64,000 bases of DNA. It comes from Saccharopolyspora sp. SCSIO 74807 (GTDB lineage Bacteria > Actinomycetota > Actinomycetes > Mycobacteriales > Pseudonocardiaceae). Where the stretch lies: assembly GCF_037023755.1 (NCBI RefSeq), contig NZ_CP146100.1, positions 3,230,001 to 3,294,000 of the forward strand, in the 5' to 3' direction. Of this stretch, positions 51,375 through 60,213 are shown one piece after another. Made by a program: the position numbers and the translations under genes. How positions within the stretch are numbered: the first letter of the stretch is position 1; each line of letters opens with the position of its first letter. A model generated the notes under the pieces. It worked only from the letters and a program-made list of their open reading frames with translations, was not told where the DNA came from and searched no databases.

Positions 51375-54246
51375 GCGCCAGGCTCAGGTTCCCGGCACGC
51401 CCCAGCGCGCCCGCGGCGCGGGGGCGAAGGGCGCCGGATCGAAGGGCAAGCGCAAGGACCGCAGGCTGCCCGACGAGCAGAGCCTGCCCAGCTACACGCC
51501 GTCGATCGCCGCCCGCTCCATCGACGGGCACCTGCTGCGCACCGGGCAGGACGTGTTCGCCTGGTACCGGTTGTCCTCGCAGCGCTGGTCGTTCCGCTCG
51601 GACTCGCAGCGCCAGGACCTGATCGCGGCGATCGCCGGGCAGTACGCGGAGCTGCAGGGCCGCTGGATGCACCTGCGGGTCACCAGCCGCCCGTACCCGA
51701 TCCGGATGTGGGCCGAGGCGCACGTGCACAACGCCCGCGGTGCGCTGCCGGACAGCCCGGGTGCGCTGAGCTTCGACGACTACATGGTCGGCGAGCAGCA
51801 GCAGCTGATGGGCCGGTCGATGGCGGAGAAGGAGGTCTACCTCGGCGTCCAGGTGCAGACCCGCAACGTGGTGGACCGCGCGGTCGAGCGCGCCGCGCCG
51901 CTGCTGCGCAGGGTGTTCCCGGAGGCCGTGGACGCCGAACTCGTCGCCCTGGACAGCGAGATCGAGCACCTGGACCAGGTGATCGGATCCGCCGGGCTGG
52001 ACGGCCGCCCGGTCACCGCCGAGGAGATGTCCTGGCTGATGCACCGGTCCTGCTCGCTGGGCCTGCCCGCGCCGCGCAACATGCCCGCGGTGCCCGGCGC
52101 GGCGTGGGAGCCCGAGGACCTGGCCTCGTTCACCGATGCGGCCGACCTGCACCAGGAGCCGTACGCGCCGACCGCCACGGTGCGCGGCCGCACCGGCTCC
52201 AACGCCGGTGTCAGCAGGCACGTCGCGGTGCTGACCGTGGGCCAGACGCACGGCCTGCAGGTCCCGGAGGTCGACGACCCGTGGTTGCAGCACTCCGACC
52301 GGCTGCCCGCCCCGGTGGAGTGGTCCGCGCGGATTTACGTGCGCCGCCCGGAGGACGTCGGCGGCGAGCTGCAGCGCCAGATGAACAAGGTGCGCTCGCA
52401 GGTTCGCCACTACACCGAGGAACACGGCCTGGAGCCGCCGACCTCGCTGTCCCGCCAGGCGGGCCGGGTGCTGGAGATCGACGACGAGATGACCACCGGT
52501 TTCACCGCGCTCGCCACCCGCGTGCGCTCGTGGTGGCGGCTGGCGGTCTCCGGCCCGACCGAGCGCGACGCGCTCAAGCTGGCCCAGCAGATCCTGGACC
52601 TGTACAAGCCGAAGGTCGCCATCGAGCACCCCGAGGCGCAGTACGCGATGGCCCGCGAGTTCATCCCGGGCGAGCAGCTGGCCTCCGGCGCCTACCTGCG
52701 CCGCGGTTCGGTGGTGTGGGCGGCCGCGGCGGTGCCGCAGGCGACCGCGGAGGTCGGTGACCGGCGCGGCGTGATGCTCGGGGAGACCTGCACCGCGACT
52801 CGGCGGCCGGTGGCGTGGGACCCGTGGATGGCGCAGGAGATCCGCGACGCATCCGGGCTCACGGCCATGGTCGCCGGACTCGGTGGCGGCAAGTCGTTCC
52901 TCGGCGGCGGACTCGTCTACAAGACGTTGCGCGCCGGGGCGCACTGGACGCTGCTGGACCCGTCCGGGCCGCTGGCGGAACTGTGCAAGTTGCCCGAGCT
53001 GCGGCCGTACGCGCGCCCGATCAACCTGCTCAACGCCCAGCCGGGCATCCTCAACCCGTACCGGGTGGTGGCCGAGCCGCAGCTGGATCACTTCGTCGAC
53101 GAGGAAGACCCCGAGCGCGGCTGGCGGCGCGAACGCGCGCTCGCCGCGGCGACCCGGCGGCGCCTGGTGCTGGACGTGCTCACCGGGCTGCTGCCCTACG
53201 AGGTGGCGCGGCTGCCGCAGACCAGGATCGTGCTGCTGCGCGCGGTGCGGGCGGTCGGCGGCCGCCCGGACGCGCACCCCGGCATGGTCTTCGAGGCGCT
53301 GCGCCGGGACGCGTCCGAACACCACGAGCACGCCGTGGTGGTGGCCGACTTCCTGGACGAGCTCCGCGAGCGGATGTCGCTGCTGATCCCGGAGGCGGAC
53401 GCCGACCCGTACTCGGAGACCCGCGAGGACCGGCTCACCGTGCTGACCATGGCCGGGCTGACCCTGCCGAAGGACGGCGTCGGGCGCGAGCACTGGACCG
53501 ACGCCGAAGCGCTCGGCGTGGAGATGCTGAACCTGGCGGCGTGGCTGACCCAGCGCTCGGTCTACGAGCGGCCGAAGAACGAGCGCAAGGGCGTCTGGAT
53601 CGACGAGGCGTTCTTCCTGTCCGAGGTGCCGACCGGGCGGGTGCTGATGAACCGCTTCGCCCGCGACTCCCGCAAGTGGAACGTGCGGGTGCTGCTGTCC
53701 AGCCAGATCCCCGCGGACTTCCTGCGGATCCAGGGCTTCGTGTCCCTTTTGGACTCGGTGTTCGTGGGCAGGCTGGACGACGAGCAGGCCCAGGCCGACG
53801 CGCTGCGGCTGCTGAAGGTGCCGGTCGACGCGGGCTACGAGCAGGTGGTCTCGGCGCTGGGCCGCAGGCCGGGGCCGGCGCGCAACAACAGCGAGCGGGA
53901 CCGCTCGCCGCGCCAGTTCATCTTCGGCGACGGCGCGGGCGGGGTGGAGCGCATCCGCATCGACTTCGGCGGCCCGCACCTGGAGCACCTGCGCAACGCG
54001 CTGGACACCACGCCGGTCGGCGAGGACGAGAGCTCCGAGCGGCTGTCGCTGCCCGGCGGCGAGGGTGCGGCGAACTCGGACAGGCCACCGCCACCGTCCG
54101 CGCCGCCCGAGGACGACTACGACGAAGAGCTCGAAGGCTTCGACGAGCTCGAACTGGAAACCGTCGGCATCGGGCAGGGTGAACAGCACGGCAACGGCAC
54201 CGACCCGCAGCAGCGGTCCGGTCGAGGCGGAGAAGAGCAGCGGTGA
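51349..54246 (+). CDS. VirB4/TraE-like type IV secretion ATPase
   Basis: 965 residues from GTG 51349, with AAGGAGG 6 bp upstream. The N-terminal half (about residues 60-480) resembles the VirB4/TraC receptor-like domain. The RecA-type ATPase has Walker A GLGGGKSF near 509 and Walker B KGVWIDEAFFL near 747. RVLLSSQIPADFLRI follows, typical of VirB4/TraG-family motors that scan for accessory strands. The C-terminus is acidic (EDDYDEELEGFDELELE). It powers substrate or pilus transfer in type IV systems. Similar ATP-binding proteins are widespread on actinobacterial chromosomes without conjugation genes. It overlaps both neighbouring genes. Confidence 0.82.
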   Translation: MFGRRRGGERQAQVPGTPQRARGAGAKGAGSKGKRKDRRLPDEQSLPSYTPSIAARSIDGHLLRTGQDVFAWYRLSSQRWSFRSDSQRQDLIAAIAGQYAELQGRWMHLRVTSRPYPIRMWAEAHVHNARGALPDSPGALSFDDYMVGEQQQLMGRSMAEKEVYLGVQVQTRNVVDRAVERAAPLLRRVFPEAVDAELVALDSEIEHLDQVIGSAGLDGRPVTAEEMSWLMHRSCSLGLPAPRNMPAVPGAAWEPEDLASFTDAADLHQEPYAPTATVRGRTGSNAGVSRHVAVLTVGQTHGLQVPEVDDPWLQHSDRLPAPVEWSARIYVRRPEDVGGELQRQMNKVRSQVRHYTEEHGLEPPTSLSRQAGRVLEIDDEMTTGFTALATRVRSWWRLAVSGPTERDALKLAQQILDLYKPKVAIEHPEAQYAMAREFIPGEQLASGAYLRRGSVVWAAAAVPQATAEVGDRRGVMLGETCTATRRPVAWDPWMAQEIRDASGLTAMVAGLGGGKSFLGGGLVYKTLRAGAHWTLLDPSGPLAELCKLPELRPYARPINLLNAQPGILNPYRVVAEPQLDHFVDEEDPERGWRRERALAAATRRRLVLDVLTGLLPYEVARLPQTRIVLLRAVRAVGGRPDAHPGMVFEALRRDASEHHEHAVVVADFLDELRERMSLLIPEADADPYSETREDRLTVLTMAGLTLPKDGVGREHWTDAEALGVEMLNLAAWLTQRSVYERPKNERKGVWIDEAFFLSEVPTGRVLMNRFARDSRKWNVRVLLSSQIPADFLRIQGFVSLLDSVFVGRLDDEQAQADALRLLKVPVDAGYEQVVSALGRRPGPARNNSERDRSPRQFIFGDGAGGVERIRIDFGGPHLEHLRNALDTTPVGEDESSERLSLPGGEGAANSDRPPPPSAPPEDDYDEELEGFDELELETVGIGQGEQHGNGTDPQQRSGRGGEEQR

Positions 54247-56192
54247 GTTCGCTGGTCGCGCCCACGATCATGGCGGCGCTGATCGTGGCCGTGGCGCTGC
54301 TCGTCCGCCGCCGCACCCGCGGTCGCGCGAGCCGGTCGACGCTGCTGGTGCTGGCCGTGCTGGTCGGCATCCAGGCGCTGATCGGCGCACCCGCCTCCGC
54401 GCAGGGCTTCGACTGCAAGGAGGCGCCGAACCCGGAGCGGCCGGGGTCCGGGATGGTCGGCGAGCTCGACCGGGCGCCGTTGGGCGTGGGCACGCCCGGC
54501 AGCGCCTACGACGAGGTCGGTTACGCCGGTCTAGTGTGGAACACCTACGACCTCGGTTGTGGTCCGCAGGGCGTGACCAACCCGAACGCGCTGGTGGACA
54601 CCTGGCTCGGCAACGAGCTGTTCAACCTCGCCAAGAACGTCGTCGGCATCACCAACGGGCTGCACTACTCGCTGCTCGGGACCGGGCTGGTCGCTCCGCT
54701 GGACGACCTGATCTCCACCGGCACCGTGGCGCTCTACGACAGCGTCTTCACGCCGTGGTTCGGGGTCGCCGCGCTGATCCTGGCGGTGCTGCTGTTCCGC
54801 TACATCTGGCAGGGCGACCTGGCCACGATCGGCAAGCGCACGATGTGGGCGCTCGCGGGGCTGTGGCTGGCTTCGGCGACCTACTTGACGCCGTTGCTCT
54901 ACACCCACGCCCTGGACGAGGTCGTGATCAAGGGAACTTCGGCGGTGCAGGCCGGGTTCCTGCAGAACGTCGGCGTCGATCGGGTCAACGCGCTGCCGAC
55001 GCTGCTGCACGACCAGGTCGTCTACCAGAACTGGCTGCGCGGCGAGTTCGGTGATCCGGAGGGGCCGCAGGCCCAGCAGCTCGGCCGGGAACTGCTGCGC
55101 GCGCAAGCCTGGACCAAGCAAGAGGTCCGGGCCGGATTGGACGCCGGTTCACCGGAGCCGAAGAAGCAGGCGTTCGAGAACGTCGCGGGCCGGATGGGCA
55201 GCGCCTACGGCACCTTCCAAGGGGTGGAGGGCAGCCGCGTCGGCGCGTCGGTGCTCGCGCTGCTGCAGAGCTTCGCGTTCGCCTCGTTCCAGTTGATCGC
55301 GAAGGTCGCGATCCTGCTGGCGCAGGTGCTGCTGCGGGTGATCGTGCTGGCCGGTCCGCTGATCGGCCTGGTGGCGCTGCTCAACCAGCAGATCCTGCGG
55401 GCGGTCGGCCGGGTCGCGGGCGCGGCGATGCTCAACGTGCTGGTGATCTCCGCGATGGCCGGGCTGCACACCTGGGTGCTGGCGTGGATCTTCAACCCGC
55501 TGCGCGGATTCCAGCCGCTGGCGCAGATCCTGCTGGCCGGGCTGGTGACGGTCGTGTTCCTGATGGTCGGCAAACCGGTGCAGCGGATGGGCCAGATGGT
55601 GCAGCTCTCGATCGGCGGCTCCGGCGGCGTCGCGCAGGCTTCCCGCGGCGTGTTCTCCCGGTTCCGCGGCCGTTCCGGCAGGCGCGACGATCCGAGCGGG
55701 GATTTCTGGGACCAGGTGCGGGAATCCGATCCGGACGCGCCGCCGCCGGACCCGGCCGCGCAGCGCGGCAGGCGCCAGGGCAGGCCGGAGGCCGAGCACC
55801 AGTCGGTTTCGGCGACCGCGCAACGCCTGGACCAGCAGGGTTCCCCGTGGACCGCGCTGCCGGGTGCCTCTGCCGCGACCGGGGGCGGCTCCTCCGGTCA
55901 GGCGTTGCCCGCGTCCGGACCGGCGGCGCCACGCCGGCCGGGTGGCGCCGCGGCGCTGCCGGAAGGCCGGGTCAGCCGGGTCGTGGACACCGCACCGGTG
56001 GCCGATGCCTCGTGGGACCGGCGCCACGACGAGGATCCGGTGCTAGTTCCGTCCCGTGTGGACAGCGGGGTGACTCCGGTGGTGCCGGAGCCCGCGACGT
56101 CGCGGCGGTCCGACATGGAAGTGGTCTCCGGCAGGTCGATGCACGTGGTGTACCGGCCATCGCGCGGCCTGGAGGTCGCCGATGAGGATTGA
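54243..56192 (+). CDS. Polytopic membrane protein, VirB6/TrbL-like
   Basis: 649 residues from GTG 54243, overlapping the ATPase gene by 4 bp. An N-terminal helix and an ALIGAPASAQG-type signal-like site are followed by an exported loop with paired cysteines (FDCKEA and LGCGP). Six or so further helices follow (FGVAALILAVLLFRYIWQG to LLAGLVTVVFLMVGKPV), including the LAGPLIGLVALLN segment. The last 170 residues are a disordered Arg/Ser/Pro/Gly-rich cytoplasmic tail. The arrangement is that of VirB6/TrbL/CD1107-type channel subunits of type IV systems. Confidence 0.7.
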   Translation: MSSLVAPTIMAALIVAVALLVRRRTRGRASRSTLLVLAVLVGIQALIGAPASAQGFDCKEAPNPERPGSGMVGELDRAPLGVGTPGSAYDEVGYAGLVWNTYDLGCGPQGVTNPNALVDTWLGNELFNLAKNVVGITNGLHYSLLGTGLVAPLDDLISTGTVALYDSVFTPWFGVAALILAVLLFRYIWQGDLATIGKRTMWALAGLWLASATYLTPLLYTHALDEVVIKGTSAVQAGFLQNVGVDRVNALPTLLHDQVVYQNWLRGEFGDPEGPQAQQLGRELLRAQAWTKQEVRAGLDAGSPEPKKQAFENVAGRMGSAYGTFQGVEGSRVGASVLALLQSFAFASFQLIAKVAILLAQVLLRVIVLAGPLIGLVALLNQQILRAVGRVAGAAMLNVLVISAMAGLHTWVLAWIFNPLRGFQPLAQILLAGLVTVVFLMVGKPVQRMGQMVQLSIGGSGGVAQASRGVFSRFRGRSGRRDDPSGDFWDQVRESDPDAPPPDPAAQRGRRQGRPEAEHQSVSATAQRLDQQGSPWTALPGASAATGGGSSGQALPASGPAAPRRPGGAAALPEGRVSRVVDTAPVADASWDRRHDEDPVLVPSRVDSGVTPVVPEPATSRRSDMEVVSGRSMHVVYRPSRGLEVADED

Positions 56193-56248
56193 GCAGCAAC
56201 GACCCGGGCGGGCGCGCACCCGCCCGGTGGTGTGAAGGGGAACGCGCG

Positions 56249-56830
56249 ATGCCGATCCGAACGCACCGCGGGCGCGCCGCGGTCTACCGGAGGCTGTGGG
56301 GCTGGCCGCTGCGCTCGCCGAAGCACCTGGTGGGCACCGTGATCGTGCTGGCGGCGCTGGCCACGACCATCGGGATCCTGCTGCCCGATCCGCTGCCGGT
56401 GAGCCGCACCCCGCGGCCGGACACGACGGGCCAGCGCCAGGAAGTCCCGGCCGCGCCGAGCACGCCGGTCGCCGCACCGCCGACGTTCCGGGTGCCGAAC
56501 ACTCCCGCCCCGCCCGCGCCGCCGAGCCCGCAGGGCTTATCGGTGGTCGAGGCGTGGGGCAAGCAGTGGGTGAACCACCCGCCGGGCACGGCCGCGCCGG
56601 AGTGGGTGCAGCGCCTCGCGCCGTACACCACCGAAGAGTTCATCACCGAGATGGCCACGATCGACCCGGCGAACGTGCCCGCCACGGCGGTGACCGGCCC
56701 GCCCGCCGCGCAGCGTTCCACCGCGAACTCGATGGACGTGCGGCTGCCCACCGACGGCGGGGACGTCCAGGTAGAAGTGATCAACACACCGCAGGGATGG
56801 CGCGTCTCCGGCTACGACAAGGTGAGCTGA
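56249..56830 (+). CDS. Bitopic membrane protein, possibly VirB8/TcpC-like
   Basis: 193 residues from ATG 56249 (AAGGGGA upstream). A TTG at 56189 is less likely. A basic N-terminus leads into one membrane helix (LVGTVIVLAALATTIGILL), a Pro/Ala/Thr-rich linker of about 50 residues, then a compact domain of about 100 residues ending VQVEVINTPQGWRVSGYD. The terminal strand-turn-strand (a lumenal domain ending in a beta sheet after an alpha segment) is compatible with the NTF2-like fold of VirB8/TcpC. The fold cannot be proven from sequence by eye. It is directly followed by the NlpC/P60 gene. Confidence 0.55.
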   Translation: MPIRTHRGRAAVYRRLWGWPLRSPKHLVGTVIVLAALATTIGILLPDPLPVSRTPRPDTTGQRQEVPAAPSTPVAAPPTFRVPNTPAPPAPPSPQGLSVVEAWGKQWVNHPPGTAAPEWVQRLAPYTTEEFITEMATIDPANVPATAVTGPPAAQRSTANSMDVRLPTDGGDVQVEVINTPQGWRVSGYDKVS

Positions 56831-56831
56831 C

Positions 56832-57821
56832 ATGCGAAAACTCCTGGTGGCGATCGTCGTGCTGGCCGGTTTCGCCGGGCTGGTCGGGGTCGGTGCGCTC
56901 AGCGTGCTGCTCACGGCCGGGCGCGGCGCGCAGAGCTGGGGGGATTGCAGCGCGAGCCTCGGCCCGTGGGGCGACGGCAAGGGGCGCGGTGAGCGCGACG
57001 CCGCCGCGCTGCAGCAGGAGTCGGTCGGCATCGCGCAGCGCATCATCGAGATCGGCCAGCAGCGCGGCATGTCGCCGCGGGCCATGCAGATCGCCATCCA
57101 GGCGGGCAAGACCGAGTCGAACCTGGCGAACCTGACCCACGGCGACCGGGATTCGCTGGGCATCTTCCAGATGCGGCCGTCGATGGGCTGGGGCAGCGTC
57201 GCCCAGATCACCGACGTGAACTACCAGATCAACAAGTTCTACGACACATTGCTGGAGGTGCCGGGCTGGGAGGAGATGCGGCCCGGCGCCGCGGCCCAGC
57301 GGGTGGAGCGATCCGCCTACCCGATGCGCTACCACCAGTGGGAGCCGATGGCCGCGCACCTGGTCAGCACCAAGGGCCAGGTTCCCGGGTTCAGCGGTTG
57401 CGAGGACATGGCCTCGTCGAACGTGCTGGCCGGCAAGGCGATCGACTACGCCGACGACCAGGTCGGCAAGCCGTACGTGTGGGGCGCGGCCGGACCGACG
57501 GCGTTCGACTGCTCGGGGCTGACCCAGATGGCCTGGAAAGCGTCCGGTGTGGACATTCCGAAGTATTCGCAGTCCCAGTACACCCAGGGCGGCGCGCACA
57601 TCGCGCTGGAGCAGGCGCAGCCGGGGGACCTGGTGTTCTGGGGCCACGGCCGGGAACCCGCGGCGATCCACCACGTGGCGCTCTACTTGGGCAACAACGA
57701 GGTGCTGCACGCGCCGCAGCCCGGTGAGTCGGTGGAGCGGACGAAGATGTGGGACGGCGGCGAGCTGCTTCCGACGGTGGTGCGCCCGGCCGCGGACACC
57801 CCCGCGCAGGCGGCCGGTTGA
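56832..57821 (+). CDS. Bifunctional lysozyme-like + NlpC/P60 cell wall hydrolase (VirB1-like)
   Basis: 329 residues from ATG 56832, 1 bp after the previous stop. An N-terminal helix acts as signal anchor. Residues about 55-165 look like a transglycosylase/lysozyme-type domain (AMQIAIQAGKTESNLANL with the candidate catalytic Glu; DSLGIFQMRPSMGWG). The C-terminus is NlpC/P60 with Cys227 in FDCSGLTQMAW and His281 in HHVALYLGN. Together they cut glycan strands and stem peptides of peptidoglycan. In type IV machines such VirB1-type enzymes open the wall for the channel, which suits its place as the last gene of the cluster. Confidence 0.88.
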   Translation: MRKLLVAIVVLAGFAGLVGVGALSVLLTAGRGAQSWGDCSASLGPWGDGKGRGERDAAALQQESVGIAQRIIEIGQQRGMSPRAMQIAIQAGKTESNLANLTHGDRDSLGIFQMRPSMGWGSVAQITDVNYQINKFYDTLLEVPGWEEMRPGAAAQRVERSAYPMRYHQWEPMAAHLVSTKGQVPGFSGCEDMASSNVLAGKAIDYADDQVGKPYVWGAAGPTAFDCSGLTQMAWKASGVDIPKYSQSQYTQGGAHIALEQAQPGDLVFWGHGREPAAIHHVALYLGNNEVLHAPQPGESVERTKMWDGGELLPTVVRPAADTPAQAAG

Positions 57822-57919
57822 TACCGACACGGGTGGTTCGGACCGGCTGATCGCGATCGCCAGGTGTGGCAACCTTGATCCGGGGCCGCGCCCCACGGCG
57901 TCCTACACCGGGAGGAAGC

Positions 57920-58378
57920 ATGTTCACCCCTGACCCCATTCCGCGGCGTTCCGCACCCCCGGCCTCGAGCACGCCCCTGGGTGACTACTTGTCCCGGTCC
58001 GGGCACGGGGTCGACGGCAACTACGCGGTGCTGCCGCGTTCGCTGGCGGAGTCGATGCCGTTGCCGTGGCAGCAGCACATGCGCCACCTGCTGGCGGAGC
58101 TGCACCAGGCGTTCGGGCACCTGCAGTGGCCGGTGTACCGGGTGGTTCCCTCGCGCTACGAGCGGCTCTCGGACTTGGACGACGACCAGCTGGCCGAGGT
58201 CGGCTGCACCGTGGAGGTCGGTGACGACGGGGAGCTGGAGTACCGGATGCGCGACGGCAGGCGCGTCGACGACCCGGCCAACCACCACGTCCTGGTGTCC
58301 TGCCTCGACCCGATCCCGGGCAGGCCGCCGGGCGGATCGCAGCCGGCCCCGGGCGCCCCACCGCCTCCGGCGTGGTGA
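57920..58378 (+). CDS. Hypothetical actinobacterial protein, 152 residues
   Basis: ATG 57920 follows GGGAGGAAG. The body (residues 25-125) contains SLAESMPLPWQQHMRHLLAE, VYRVVPSRYERLSDLDDDQL and MRDGRRVDDPANHHVLVS. It ends in a Pro/Gly-rich tail. No known domain is recognised. Coding is supported by strong codon bias and a good ribosome-binding site. Because it follows the secretion-like cluster on the same strand after 98 bp, it may be a related accessory protein, but nothing shows this directly. Confidence 0.7.
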   Translation: MFTPDPIPRRSAPPASSTPLGDYLSRSGHGVDGNYAVLPRSLAESMPLPWQQHMRHLLAELHQAFGHLQWPVYRVVPSRYERLSDLDDDQLAEVGCTVEVGDDGELEYRMRDGRRVDDPANHHVLVSCLDPIPGRPPGGSQPAPGAPPPPAW

Positions 58379-58462
58379 TCGGCGCCCGATCGCTCGAGAC
58401 GCGATGCGGCTCGGCGCGCTCAAGGCGTGACACGTGACGGCCCCGCGTGCGAGGCTCGGACC

Positions 58463-58651
58463 ATGGCCGCCAAAGGTTGGTACTTCTGCCTGAAGCACCA
58501 GCAGGTCGAGCCCACCGCGGGATGCCGCGCAGCCGACCGGCTGGGGCCGTATGCCGACCGCGAGTCCGCCGAGCACGCCCTGGAGATAGCCCGGGAGCGC
58601 ACGAAAGCCGCGGACGATGCCGAGCGCCGCTGGTCCGAGGGCGAGGACTGA
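58463..58651 (+). CDS. Small conserved actinobacterial protein, 62 residues
   Basis: From ATG 58463 the product reads MAAKGWYFCLKHQQVE, GCRAADRLGPY and ESAEHALEIARER, a pattern that recurs in small actinobacterial proteins of unknown function (aromatic start, Cys-Lys-His, Cys, DRLGPY, acidic end). The two cysteines and a histidine could bind metal. It ends 6 bp before the RNB nuclease gene, so the two are probably cotranscribed. Confidence 0.75.
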   Translation: MAAKGWYFCLKHQQVEPTAGCRAADRLGPYADRESAEHALEIARERTKAADDAERRWSEGED

Positions 58652-58657
58652 GCCGCG

Positions 58658-60124
58658 ATGGCGACGGCACAGGTTCCACGTGGTGGTACCGATGTCGTCG
58701 CCGGTCCGCCGGGCCGCACCCCGCGCCAGCGCCGTTCGCCCGATCGCGATTTCGCCGCCGTTCGCGCGGATTTCGGTTTGCCGGTGGAGTTCCCGGCAGC
58801 CGTGCTCAGCGAGGTGGAGCGCACCGTCGCCCAGCCGGAATCGACGGGTGAGCGCTTCGACGCCACGGACCTGCCGCTGGTGACGGTGGATCCGCCCGGG
58901 GCGAAGGACTTGGATCAGGCGGTGTTGCTGCGCCGTCGCCGCGGCGGGTTCCGGATCCATTACGCGATCGCGGACGTCGCCGCCTACCTGCCGGCCGGGG
59001 GAGCGCTGGACGCCGAGGTGCGGCGCCGGGGTCAGACGCTGTACCTGCCGGACGGCAACGTGCCGCTGCATCCGACGCTGCTGTCCGAAGGGGCCGCGAG
59101 CTTGCTCCCGGACCAGGTGCGCCCGGCTGCGCTCTGGACGATCGACCTGGACTCCGATGGCGTCGCGCAGCGGTGGGACGTGCGCCGCGCGCTGGTGCGC
59201 TCGGTGGCGCAGCTGGACTACGAGGGCGTGCAGCGGTCGCTGCGGGCCGGCCGCGCGCACCCGTCGATCGAGCTGTTGCCGCAGGTCGGCAAGCTGCGCC
59301 GCGCGCAGGCGTTAGCGCGCGGCGCGATCGAGCTGGGCGTGCCGGAGCAGCAGGTCGAGGCGGACAGCACCGGCGGCTGGCGGCTGGCGCTGCGGCCGCG
59401 GCTGGTGGTCGAGGAGTGGAACGCGGAGATCTCGCTGCTCACCGGCATGTGCGCGGCGGAGATGATGCTCGGTTCCGGCCTCGGCATCCTGCGCACGGTG
59501 CCCGACCCGGAGCCCGCGACGGTGGCTGCGCTGCGCCGCTCGGCGGCCGAGCTGGGCGTGGAGTGGCCGGAGGATCTGCCGCCCGCGGAGGCGCTGGCCG
59601 GGCTGGACCCGGTGCGTCCCGAGGCGCTGGCGGTGCACGTGGCCGCGACCCGGCTGCTGCGCGGTGCCGGTTACACCTCGTTCGAGCGCGGCGCACCGTC
59701 GAAACCGCGGCACGCCGGCATCGGAGCTCCTTACGCGCACGTCACCGCCCCGCTGCGGCGCCTGGTCGACCGCTACGGCGCGGAGGTCTGCCTCGCGGTC
59801 GACGCGGGCCGCGAGGTTCCGGAGTGGGTGCGTACGGCGCTGACCGCGCTGCCTTCGGCGATGGGCACTTCGGACCGGGTCGCCACCCAGGTGGACCGCG
59901 CGTGCCTGGCCCAGGCGCAGGCGTGGGCGTTGTCCGGCCGGGTCGGCGCTGTGTTCCCGGCGACGGTGCTGCGCAGCGGTTCCGGTGATGCCGAGGTGTT
60001 CGTGCCGGATCCGCCGGTGATCGCGCGTTGCACGGGCGACGGGCTCGCGGAGGGCAAGCGGGTGCGGGTGCGCCTCACCGACGCCGATCCGGTGCGCCGC
60101 TCGGTCGCCTTCTCCGCGGCCTGA
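58658..60124 (+). CDS. RNB-domain (RNase II/R-family) ribonuclease
   Basis: 488 residues from ATG 58658. The RNB catalytic region is at about residues 75-400: VTVDPPGAKDLDQAV (Asp residues of the metal site), IHYAIADVAAYLP, RGQTLYLPDGNVPLHPTLLSEGAASLLPDQ, then LLTGMCAAEMML and YAHVTAPLRRLVDRY. The catalytic cluster reads DLDQ instead of the DFDD of RNase R, so one of the usual aspartates is glutamine; this variant occurs, as I recall, in the actinobacterial branch. No N-terminal cold-shock domain or C-terminal S1 is obvious, so it is shorter than RNase R (about 800). It likely degrades RNA 3' to 5'. Confidence 0.88.
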   Translation: MATAQVPRGGTDVVAGPPGRTPRQRRSPDRDFAAVRADFGLPVEFPAAVLSEVERTVAQPESTGERFDATDLPLVTVDPPGAKDLDQAVLLRRRRGGFRIHYAIADVAAYLPAGGALDAEVRRRGQTLYLPDGNVPLHPTLLSEGAASLLPDQVRPAALWTIDLDSDGVAQRWDVRRALVRSVAQLDYEGVQRSLRAGRAHPSIELLPQVGKLRRAQALARGAIELGVPEQQVEADSTGGWRLALRPRLVVEEWNAEISLLTGMCAAEMMLGSGLGILRTVPDPEPATVAALRRSAAELGVEWPEDLPPAEALAGLDPVRPEALAVHVAATRLLRGAGYTSFERGAPSKPRHAGIGAPYAHVTAPLRRLVDRYGAEVCLAVDAGREVPEWVRTALTALPSAMGTSDRVATQVDRACLAQAQAWALSGRVGAVFPATVLRSGSGDAEVFVPDPPVIARCTGDGLAEGKRVRVRLTDADPVRRSVAFSAA

Positions 60125-60213
60125 ACCCTTCCCCGGAAGCCCCGCGTTGGTCGCGAAGTCCCGGCTCACACTGCTGAAAGTCGCACTGCCCGATCTTGCG
60201 GCGGGCCTGCGGC

